A stretch of 53,036 nucleotides of DNA from Basidiobolus meristosporus CBS 931.73 (Eukaryota; Basidiobolomycota; Basidiobolomycetes; Basidiobolales; Basidiobolaceae), in the NCBI GenBank assembly GCA_002104905.1, contig MCFE01000611.1:1-53036 (forward strand), given 5' to 3'. The notes beneath the pieces were generated by a model, which saw only the letters and a program-made list of their open reading frames with translations, ran no database searches and was not told where the DNA came from. Position 1 is the first letter of the stretch. Each line of letters starts with the position of its first letter. Of this stretch, positions 10,735 to 19,460 are shown piece after piece. Both the position numbers and the translations under genes were made by a program.

Positions 10735-11248
10735 ATCAGAGGCTTGGATTCTGATATCCTTAATAGGAATGAAGGGATGACAAGACTTGAGGACTGGGTA
10801 GCAAGAATCTCAAAATATTGCTTGCTCAGCAATGGGTGTTCCATTTGTCAACAGGCATCATCTCCCTCTTCCAGGGCATATTCCTTTTTTCTGGACAGGG
10901 CATCAGGCTTTCCTTGCTTTGCACCAGGTCTATAGGTGATAGTAAAGTCAAAGCTGGACAGGAAGAGTTACCATCTGGCTTGACTCTGGTTTAGTACTTT
11001 GGAAGTTGCAAAGTACTCAAGGTTCTTATGGCCACAGAAGACTTTGATTTTGTATTTTGCACCATCCAGGTAGTGTCTCCATTGCACAAAGGCTACAATG
11101 ATGGCAAGCAACTCCTTATCATAGATATTATAGTTGATCTCTGCAGGGGAAAACTTCCAAGAGTGGAATGCAATGGGGTGCAACACATTGTCCTCATCTT
11201 ACTGGGAGAGTATGGCATCACGGGCAAAATCAGAAGCATCAGTCTCCA
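10735..11248 (-). pseudogene. Element 2 RNase H relic
   Basis: The frame 10968-11186 reads '[20 protein letters not shown]' and then [17 protein letters not shown] and [12 protein letters not shown]. This is the middle of the RNase H domain. The usual TDHKNL block has Gly in place of Asp. Frame changes lie on both sides: the first acidic block is out of frame near 11190-11250, and the end of the domain lies in 10735-10967 in another frame. It is inactive as it stands. Confidence 0.82.
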
Positions 11249-12419
11249 CTATGAGTTGCTTCTCAAGGTCAGGGTGGGCAAGCAGGGGGCCTTCAGGAAA
11301 GATTTCTTGAGTTGGTTGAATGAGGTGGATTGCTCCTCATTCCAGGCAAAAGGTGTGTTCTTCTGGGTAAGCTTAGTCAGAGAGGTGACTATCTTGGAGT
11401 AGTTGGCTATGAGCCTGCAATTGAAGTTGGCAAATCCCAGGAAGGATTGTGCTTCCTTGACTGAGCTTGGAGTTTTCCAGGATTGGACTGAGTCAACTTT
11501 CTTTGGGTCCATTCTGGTTCCCTCAGGGCTGATGAGGTAACCAAGAAATTCCACTTCTCTCGGGTCAAATTCACACTTCTCTAGCTTGGCATAGAGACCA
11601 GCAGAGTCTAGTTTTCTCAATACTTTCTTGACATGTTCATCATGTTCATCTTGACTCTTGAAGTATATGAGAATATCATCAAGGTAGATTACCACAAACT
11701 GGTCAAGGTATTCACAGAATATGTCATTCATGAGGTGTTGAAACACAGCAGGGGCATTGGTGAGGCCAAATGGCATTACTTTGTACTCAAAGTAACCATA
11801 TCTTGTGCAAAAGGCAGTTTTCCGTATATCACCAGGCTTGATTCTGACCAGATTGTAAGCTCCCCCCAAGTCTATCTTAGTGAAGACTTGGGCAGCAGAT
11901 AGCTGATCCAACAGTGTGTTGATCAGGGGCAGGGGTAGCGGTTCTTGACTGTGATCTTTTTCAAAGCATGGTAGTCCACACACATTGTGAGGGTGCCATC
12001 CTTCTTCTTGACAAAGAGGATTGGGGCTCCAGCAGGTGATTTGGAGTGCTGAATAAAACCCTTTTGGAGGTTTTCTTCAATATTACCATGAGGTTCTTTC
12101 AACTCCAGCTGGGAGAGGTTATATATTGGGCCAAATGGAGAGATTTTTCCATCTTCAAGGTCAATAGGGCAGTCATACGGCCAATGGTCAGGGAGGAGTT
12201 CTGCTTTCTTCTTGTCAAGGACATGGGCAAACTCTTGGGACTTGGCTGGTATGCTTGCTCAGGGGGCTCCTTCAGCTGGCAAGTTATCTTGGGCTGTTAA
12301 ACTGTTGGTAACAGTCTTTTCACAGTTATCAGGGTCTGGATATTTCATGGAGTTGACTTAGTGGGATCTGGTGAATGACAGGATCTTGGATTTCCAATCA
12401 ATAGTTGAATTGTGGTAGC
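11249..12419 (-). pseudogene. Element 2 reverse transcriptase
   Basis: The frame 11249-11983 covers the palm and thumb: 'FTKIDLGGAYNLVRIKPGD', 'RKTAFCTRYGYFEYKVMPFG', 'LTNAPAVFQHLMND' and the intact catalytic VVIYLDDILIY. It continues with the connection to RNase H ('EVEFLGYLISPEGTRMDPKK'). The fingers lie at 11984-12300 in shifted frames, where '[19 protein letters not shown]' is readable on the minus strand. The active site is intact, unlike element 1, which fits its younger age. Confidence 0.9.
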
Positions 12420-12815
12420 TCAGCCATGAGCTTCCAAGCACAGTAGGATAGTGTGGTGAGTTGATGATGTTGAAGGCAATTCTTTCTTGGTGAGCAGTAC
12501 TGGACAGCTGAAGTAAGCATGTTTCATGGGTACAGCACCAGATGAGAGTGATCTTTCATCAATAACATCTACTTGGACTGGACAGGATTTCAAGGTAACA
12601 GGAATAGAGTGCTTCTGGACAAAGGCTTGGTCAATGAAACAGGATGCCGCACTGGAATCAATCAGGGCTAGGACTGGGATAGGACTGGAGTCAGGGATCT
12701 GGATTTTGACAGGCATTCTCAAGGACTGGATAGATTTTGTGGCAAAGGAAGATTCTTGGATATGCTGGATTTTCATGGGTGGTCCAGTTGCAAGCCTGTC
12801 AGTGCAACTGGACAT
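12420..12815 (-). pseudogene. Element 2 protease
   Basis: A 131-codon frame with the retroviral-type aspartic protease block 'IPVLALIDSSAASCFIDQAF'. The catalytic triad is normally D-S/T-G; here it reads D-S-S, so the Gly is replaced. It would mature Gag-Pol within the particle. It lies just downstream of the zinc knuckle frame and upstream of RT, in the expected order. Confidence 0.85.
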
Positions 12816-13760
12816 TGGAGTTTCCCAACAGATCTGAGTCAGGTTGGTTACTGGAGGACTGCATCAGCTTGTAGCTGGACTGCTTGCTGGGGCAGGACTT
12901 GGCAAAGTGACCTGGTTGGCCACAGTATAGACAGAGGTTGGCTTGTTGACATCTGGACTTTTCACTCTTTGATAGTTTCTTGTATTTGGCACTATCAATC
13001 TGCATAGGATCTTCTGGAGTGACTTGGGGAGCAGGAGGGGCTGGGACTGCAACAGGAATGTGTCTTTGACGGTTCTTTTGCTTCTTCTGGAATAGTCTGT
13101 TGTCACACCGGATTGCTTGGTGCATAGCTTCAACCAATGTACCTGGATCTGGGAGTAGGAGTAGCAGATCACAGACTTCATCATTAAGGCCATCTTGGAA
13201 TTAGCTTATCAAGGCTGCTTGACCTCAGGAGCTGAGGTCCCTGGAGAGTTGTCAGAGTTCTGAGGCATAGACTGATGCTGGTTTGTTCCCTTGTTTGAGG
13301 GTCTTGATCTTGTTGGCAGAAGTTCTGGCTTGGTCAAGGTTACCAAATGTTAGCTCCATTTCAGTGAGAAAAGCTTGGTAGTCTCTGAGGAGGGGAGAGT
13401 TGGTCTCCACTAATGGGGAGAACCGCTTGAGAGATGTACCAGTAAGCAGGTTGGAGAGGAAACCAACTTTGGCCTGGTCAGTGGGGTACTGGTTGGTCTG
13501 GAGTGCAAGATTGTTCTTTACCATGTTGATGAAGCCGCGGAATTCATTCTGAGAGCCATTGGACTTGGTAGCAGGAGTATACTTGGGTTCTTGGTAGACT
13601 GGGACATGGCTAGTCTGCGGACATTTTGGTTCTGGAACTGAGCAAAAGTGTTTTTGATGTCTGCATGGTCTTGCTGCAGTTGGGTAAAAGCAGCCATGAG
13701 CTGGGCAAAGTTCAGCTCCAGGTTGGACATGGTAGCAGAGAAAGGCGGATGAACTTGCAA
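12799..13760 (-). pseudogene. Element 2 Gag with zinc knuckle
   Basis: Three frames in order: 13518-13760 (start ATG 13760, 'LNFAQLMAAFTQLQQDHADI', coiled-coil-like), 13252-13524 ('KVGFLSNLLTGTSLKRFSPL', 'ELTFGNLDQARTSANKIKTL', capsid C-terminal half) and 12799-13137 (Pro-rich linker, then the CCHC knuckle CLYCGQPGHFAKSC). The frames overlap or abut, so two frameshifts break one original Gag of about 320 codons. It would form the particle and package RNA. Confidence 0.88.
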
Positions 13761-14136
13761 GGAATACTGGAATATACTATACTGTGTTGTGGGTTTGTAA
13801 AGCCACTAGTATGTCAAGAATACAACTATTGAGCCACAATCCCCAACTTAAATAAGTTAGCATCACTTCAGAAGGTACTGGTTTCAACATCCTTTGATAG
13901 AGTATTGTACTAAAGCTTCCAATACTGTAACAACTGTAAACTCCACCAGCAGGGTAATAAAGTGAATGCAGCTTTGACCAATAGTCTTACAAAGATAAAG
14001 TATCTTTGCCTTTATAGGACAAGACTAGGGAAAGATGATGGGTTATACCTAAGGTGAGTATTCCTTTTACAAGTTTTCTTCAAACTTTGGGCAGAAGGCA
14101 GGGATCCACAGGTAAGTCAGGAGAGTCTGATAAAAC
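13761..14136 (-). other. Element 2 untranslated leader
   Basis: No open frame. It lies between the gag start and the 5' LTR. The stretch 13795-14030 is similar to 35380-35610 in the relic inside array I, with shared words such as 'CTACAATCCCCAACTTA' and 'TAAACTCCACCAGCAGGG'. On the minus strand the primer-binding site would begin directly after 14137 (GTTTTATCAGAC); I could not assign a tRNA. Confidence 0.75.
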
Positions 14137-14647
14137 TGTTATGAATAGACACAAGGCAGGAGAGTAGAGCTAGGCAAGGCAGGACCAGGAAAGGACTTAG
14201 GTGTGGATCATCAAGGCAAGGCTGTTTATTCAAGACCTGTGTTTATCAGACTGAGTAATACTTAAGGGGAATAGGACTATATATACTTTTTGGTTATACT
14301 GATGCCAAGAGATATTGGCTAATACTAATGGGGTTGTGGGGTGAGGCGCAGCACTGTGCTGGGAATAATAATATAGAAGGCAAGGTACTGAAACAGGATG
14401 GGGAAATGGATGGGTCACCTGATCATGTGACTAGGTCATGTGATCTGGTATTTCCATATATGGTACTGGACTATGAAAAATACGATGGGAAGCTTCCATG
14501 GAATGTTCAATTGTGTAACAATGGTTTGGAATGGTCAGGAACTTTCTGGAAGGTGGTAGGAGGTTCCAGAAGGAATCTCTTAGAAATTCAGCTAGGAAGC
14601 TGAAACTTGGCATGGGTGTTCATGGCTATCATGTGATCATGAGACCA
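14137..14647 (-). repeat. LTR B, 5' copy of element 2
   Basis: 511 bp, matching 8788-9318. It carries TATATATA at 14278-14285, an AATAAA signal at 14225-14230 (both on the minus strand), one perfect heat-shock triplet at 14539-14551 and a one-base variant at 14559-14571. Its outer end abuts LTR A of element 1. If the 5-bp CCAAT duplication is counted from 14645, the LTR end is three bases shorter than the canonical TG/CA reading; both readings are possible. Confidence 0.92.
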
Positions 14648-14648
14648 A

Positions 14649-15229
14649 TGTTACAAGTCTTGGTATAAGAGTTGTAGAGGAATAGAGAGTTTAGCTAGTA
14701 TTATATTCACTAAAACTTGAACTGATTTTTATTGAGGTTCCAGCAGCTTCTTACATATATTTTGCCAGATCAATTGCTGACTAATTGTATTTCCTAATGT
14801 AGGTTGTGGCTGATGACTCATCTGATTGCATCATCATCACCCAATAAGATCCTACTTAATGGACTTGTTCCATCATTCCAGCTGATCATAGTGCCCAATA
14901 GTGCCAAAGCATGCCAGATGGTGCCTGATCATGCCACAGAGTGCCAGATGGTGCCATATAGTGCCAATTTGGGATCAAAATTAACATGCATATGACCCTA
15001 AAATATCAAATTAATTACAAAATATACAGCACTTTCTGGCACTATGATCAATGGCGCAATGGAACAAGTCTAATATATCTATTTCTGTCTGATAAGGATC
15101 TGCTGATTCATTTGCTGACTAATGCTACTGATTTCATAGATAATACTGATATACTGCTAACCTAAGCATATACTAATTGATTTGACTAAAAACTGATCTA
15201 ACTTAAACATTCAAGTGCAGATCATAAGA
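14649..15229 (-). repeat. LTR A, 5' copy of element 1, with insertion
   Basis: It starts with TGTTACAAGTC directly after element 2 and ends ATAAGA, a change from ATAACA. Removing 14861-15070 leaves about 371 bp aligning with 4232-4599. Target duplication CTTT follows at 15230-15233. Confidence 0.92.
14862..15070. mobile_element. 209-bp inverted-repeat element inside LTR A
   Basis: Bounded by the perfect 12-bp inverted repeat GACTTGTTCCAT / ATGGAACAAGTC. The uninterrupted LTR A at 4232-4599 shows the empty site: TAAT occurs on both sides of the insert (14857-14860 and 15071-15074) but once in the empty LTR. Eight TGCC motifs start at 14892, 14902, 14912, 14922, 14932, 14942, 14952 and 14962, exactly 10 bp apart. 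It has no coding capacity, so it would need a transposase supplied in trans. It shares its terminal 12-mer with the foldback element at 15833. Confidence 0.88.
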
Positions 15230-15233
15230 CTTT

Positions 15234-15676
15234 GAAAGCAGCTCTCCAATGCCAACATGATGTATTTACTGCTACTACATGAGAGGCTTGTAGTGGTATT
15301 TGAATGGCACTTTTACCAGCACTAGCCAGAGCATATGGTTCTCTGCCTGCCATAGCAGAAACTTGATATAATAACAACAAAGAGTGTAAAGACTATTTGT
15401 CTATGCTTCATACTCTGGGAGCTTCATAAAGAGTTGATATGTAGCAAGGCAGGAAGAGGAGATAAAATGCAAGCACTCCCATATACAAACTTGATCAAGA
15501 ATATCACATCATTATCCAAGATGCATGTGATGATTTGTTATTTGAAGAACAGTGATGACAGAGTGAAAGAAAGCAAGAATAGGCTCACACATGCATATAT
15601 ATACAAATATATGATAGTGAAGAAAAATCTGCTAAAAAAATGGGTGAAAGGTCAAGGCAGCCAGAGCTATAGTTGA
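15234..15676 (+). pseudogene. Tnp2-type transposase relic, 3' part
   Basis: It continues the frame that stopped at 4231: removing element 1 and one CTTT gives an open junction reading 'YYKDVPLKAALQCQHDVF'. Next comes EACSGI.MALLPALARA, resembling the 'ESWSFWFxYLAPVLLRG' block of Tnp2. After a frameshift, 'SVKTICLCFILWELHKELIC' and 'MQALPYTNLIKNIT' align with the second copy at 50990-51490 (-), which keeps the diagnostic FPMEWMCG. Three or more stops and one frameshift make it a pseudogene. Confidence 0.7.
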
Positions 15677-15832
15677 TGCTACCAATGATAAATTTATTGA
15701 TAGGAAAGCTTCAGGTCAGTATTCCAGATAGCTGCTGGTCACAGGCAAGATTCTACACCTTCTTACATGGTGTTCACTAATGGGAGATAGTTCAAATGGT
15801 GCTGACAGCTGAAAGGTACTAATAACATGATA
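15677..15832. other. Short intergenic stretch
   Basis: Nothing recognised. It lies between the end of the Tnp2 relic and the foldback element and may be 3' sequence of the Tnp2 transposon. Confidence 0.4.
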
Positions 15833-16570
15833 GACTTGTTCCATTAGATAGTGCCACATTGAGCCATGAGTGCCAAATACTGCCAAATAGTGTCATCGTG
15901 TGCCAGAGAGGATATAGCAGACCTAAGCTTGGACACAGAGTGTGAAACATAGCTCTGCATCTTCATGTAAAGCAGCCACTTTGTTTTGCATATCATGCTA
16001 GAAAAAATCAATTTTTTGACTTTTTTTTGGATCAAAGTTGTGCAAGATTCAGAAGAGCTAAAAAGATTGAACACATGCATCTGGTACTCAGTACTCATGG
16101 CACTCTGAATCTAGCTCCTGTGGTATGTATCATGTCACAAAGATGCATGGCACTATCCCGGTCCACTGGAACTATCTGGAACTATAAGTTCTTAGTATAG
16201 GTTTTACTTTAGGGCTAATATTTAAATATAATGTTTGATAGCACTAGTGGACCAAGATAGTGCCACGTACCTCTGTGTCATGATACAAGCCACAGCAGCT
16301 AGATCTGGAGTGCCATGGGTATTGAGTACCAGATACATGTCTTCAACTCTTTTGAGCTCTTACACATCCTGCACAACTTTGATCCAAACAAAAGGTCAAA
16401 AAATGGATTTTCTCCAGCATGATGTGTGAAACACAGGGCTGCTTTGGATGAATATGAAGAGCTGTGTTTCACACTCTGTGGCCATGTAAAGGTACTCTTG
16501 GCCTCCCTGGCATACTATGGCATCATTTGGCACTCATGGCTCAACTTGGCACTATCCAATGGTACAAGTC
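15833..16570. mobile_element. Foldback element with about 340-bp arms
   Basis: Nearly the whole 738 bp is an inverted repeat: arm 15833-16176 pairs with arm 16237-16570 around a loop of about 60 bp. Landmarks matching on both arms are GACTTGT(T/A)CCATT, GATAGTGCCA, GAGCCATGAGTGCCAAAT, ACAGAGTGTGAAACA, AAAGCAGCC, TTTGGATCAAAGTTGTGCA, and CATGGCACTC. The dinucleotide TA flanks both ends. Near both tips TGCC-like motifs recur about every 10 bp (15852, 15862, 15871, 15881, 15891, 15901). It has no transposase. A transcript would fold into a long hairpin. Confidence 0.9.
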
Positions 16571-17429
16571 TAATATTCTCCATTGAAGATATCTTCAAAT
16601 ATATGTGATTGCTCAAGGTGTAAACTGTACAACTTAACTTGGCAGTATTCATTTGATTGCATCAAAGTTTTCAGATGGGGTATCATTGGAATATATCTAG
16701 AAAATGAATACTGGCTGCCACTATTGGCAGTAAATCCATGCAAGTTTGATACTTGGTAAAAGCATCATACTTTGATGATAATGCCATATAGCCATTAATA
16801 CCTGATGGTTTTAGTACTAGCCTTGAGTGACATGTAGCCAGTCTCATTATATCTCTCCAATTCTATCACATTAGTTGCTTCTTGCCAAGTGGCAAAACTT
16901 CAGCAAGCAGCAGCAGTAAGTCCTCAGACCTCTGTTACTAATGAAAGTGGAAACATGCCATTTCACTGACTTCTTAATATCATATTTGTGCAGAAAAACA
17001 ATGGCCATGTTTTTTGAAGCATTCTTCATGCTGTATTTGAGTTTAATGTCTAAAAAGCTTGCTACAGTAGTATCATGGTTTCTTATTATGTAGTCTATAT
17101 TATTTCATGCAAAGCAGTTGCTGCCTTGAGGGAGAATTGATCAACAATAACCATTATGGCACTACTATCTTATTTTTGAGCTGGACATTTTACTTGTTTT
17201 AAACTGTCCCATATATGCAGCATTATCACCATGTAAAAGCTAGAAATATACCTTGCAATGTTTGAATAACAATTTGCTCAAAACACACTCACTTATTAAA
17301 AACTATGTGAGAGAGTGGTCATAAGCATATACAGATCCCTTATGTTTTGTGTTAAAAGAAAATTGAATCCATGCTATGGTGAAAAACATGGTAAAATTTG
17401 AAAATCTACTTCCCCCATGATTTCATTAA
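16571..17429. other. No recognisable feature
   Basis: AT-rich sequence without a convincing open frame, tandem repeat or inverted repeat. I found no second copy elsewhere in the window. Confidence 0.45.
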
Positions 17430-19060
17430 TAGGCTCTTAGTTATCTCATTTTTTCTTTTCAAACCTCAGATAATTCTCATTACTTCCTTGTATGGACTGG
17501 TACATAAGACTAGTGATTCTATTGTGCCTTTCCCAACCTTACACTCAATTAGTAGCTTTATCAAGACCTACCCTCCCAATAGCCTTGTGCCTGCTTTTTT
17601 CCACTCCTTCCCATACATGTTCTGAGCAGTGGAGACTTCCATGTACAGTGCAGTACTTTGGCTAGTGACTCCATTAGCTCTCCACAAAGCTTGTATGTGT
17701 TTACTCACTCATTTCATTAAAGACCCTCTGGAGTAATCTGGAGTATATTGTTGACCTACAAACTCTACTATGGCCATTTGGATCACTTTGCATCTTTGTT
17801 GCTAGGTAGAATCTCTAAACAACTGCCTGTAGTAGGCTTGTTCTCATTCCCCACAAGTTCTCTAGCATCTTCAGACAATTGCTCAGTGCAGTATTTAAGG
17901 GGTTATAGTCATTCAAACATTGAAGACTCAAAACTCACATGGCTTATAAGCTTGAAATAATTTGTAACATTCAAACACATACAATTTTTGATCCAGCCAA
18001 TCAAATTAGATCTCATTTTCACAGGTGCTGCAACTATATCCACTCAGACTAAACACAAATATCAGCTTTGCAGCAGGTGTATATCACATGCAATCACTTG
18101 CAGAGCTTGATCCTACAGGGATTTCATATACATAATCCATCCAGCTATTTTTTCAGTAAGTTCTACAGACCAAACTACAGCTCTTCTACAGACTTTGACC
18201 TTGTTTGGTTTGATGGAAAAGTCCCCTTTGGGTGACCCAATTATGTTAAAGAAACTCCTTTAGACACCCCTTTGGGTGTAAAGTCCTCATTAGAAGCCCT
18301 CTACAGCAGGCCCATGTGAGATCTCTTTAAGAAATCCTCAAGGTTAATGCAGAGTTGGGAATTTTCAAATAAGGAAGCTTGTTTCCAGTAAAGATATTTA
18401 TTTGCAAACAAGGAGTTTGTCCATTGTAGGAAATAAGCCAATTTGTCAAGAAACATCTAATAATAGCTAGCAGAGCAATTTACAGCCCTTCTCAGCTGAA
18501 GCTCATAAAGTACACTGAAAGTGAAAGTATTATCTTCTATCAAAGTATTAAAACTCCCAAATTACATGAAATCCAGTATACACATATAGGAAGTTGTAAA
18601 TTTTCAGATTAGTGTCAAAGGACTTATTTACATTCTGGCCTTTTACTAGCTACTAGCTACTGCTATGCCACTTGTTGGGAACTGTCTGCCATACCAGAGT
18701 CAGGCTCTTTATAACTTAACATTTCCTTGTATAATGGTTCCTGGTTTACTGTCTTGGATAGTGTCTATACTTCATAAGATATTTTCAAAGTAGTTTAATG
18801 CCAGTCCAGGACCAGTATGCATGCCTGAATCCAGGATAGTATGAATGAATCTGCTCTAGTACCAGATGTTTTTCTTTGGGGGGCTCATTGTCCAAACCCT
18901 TTTCCAATCCTTACACAATATCATATCTAATATCAGGAGTCTTCTCAATACTAGTCTTCTCTTTATCAGTGCATTTAAAGGCATCTTGTGTATTCAATAT
19001 CTTGTGATATCTGGGCTTGGGTATGTATACTATTCTCTCTGCTGCCAAAGCAAGCTTCTG
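17430..19060. repeat. Dispersed repeat Y, copy 1
   Basis: It aligns in direct orientation with 51740-52830. Shared landmarks are 'GTATGGACTxGTACATAAG', 'CATTAxCTCTCCAC', 'TGTTGACCTACAAA', 'CAACTGCCTGTAGTAGGCTT' and 'TGAATCCAGGATA'. Copy 1 is longer because 17960-18700 has no counterpart and may be an insertion. On the minus strand the copies keep a partly open frame, but I do not recognise the protein and both have stops. It is probably an old DNA transposon. Confidence 0.65.
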
Positions 19061-19460
19061 AATTACTGAACTTTGATTTATGCAGGTTATGGTGCTTGGC
19101 TCTGATGAATCTGGCTTTCAAATTCTTTTTGGTAGAATTTATAGGCTAATGAGGCCAAATAATAGAGCATAGTGGGATTAGTAATTTGATGGGAGGTGCA
19201 ACAAGCCTATATAAATTGTTTACTGTGGTTTAAAGTCAACCCATCTAGGCTTTATAAGATACCAATGACTTGTACATGAGAATATCCAAGCCTGCAACAA
19301 CTCAGCTAAAAGCAATATATCAGCACCATTGTGCTGATCATGAAATATATTACCCTCATGAACACAGCTGCTTTAACAAAATAGCAAAGACAAATAGAGA
19401 AAAGACTTATCAAAAGTTCCTGCCCCTGGAATAGTGATCCAATACAAAAATAGAGATTTA
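19061..19460. other. Transition into array I
   Basis: Non-repetitive AT-rich sequence. The first words of array I (AAGGACCTGGGCA, TGGTCCTGGTGAT) appear from about 19480. Confidence 0.45.

Larger units (their letters stand above)
8788..14647 (-). mobile_element. Element 2: chromodomain Ty3/gypsy element, nested in element 1
   Basis: About 5.9 kb, bounded by LTR B copies at 8788-9318 and 14137-14647. Minus-strand order is leader, gag with zinc knuckle, protease, RT, RNase H, integrase, chromodomain. A chromodomain at the integrase C-terminus defines chromoviruses, which often target heterochromatin. The two LTRs differ at roughly 18 positions plus an 18-bp indel, less than those of element 1, as expected for the inner insertion. 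Frameshifts and stops throughout show it is inactive. Confidence 0.93.
4232..15229 (-). mobile_element. Element 1: Ty3/gypsy retrotransposon, split
   Basis: A minus-strand LTR retrotransposon with matching LTRs at 4232-4599 and 14649-15229 and internal sequence at 4600-8787. Domain order on the minus strand is gag, zinc knuckle, protease, reverse transcriptase, RNase H, integrase, which is the Ty3/gypsy (Metaviridae) order. Without inserts it would be about 5 kb. Element 2 (8788-14647) interrupts it at the junction of 5' LTR and primer-binding site. Stops, frameshifts and lost catalytic residues make it inactive. The LTRs differ at about 24 of 367 positions by hand count. Confidence 0.93.

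Noticed and set aside
15844-16429. Two open frames on opposite strands sharing 'SCTTLIQ'
   Set aside because: They are the two arms of the foldback element read on opposite strands, so the similarity follows from the inverted repeat.
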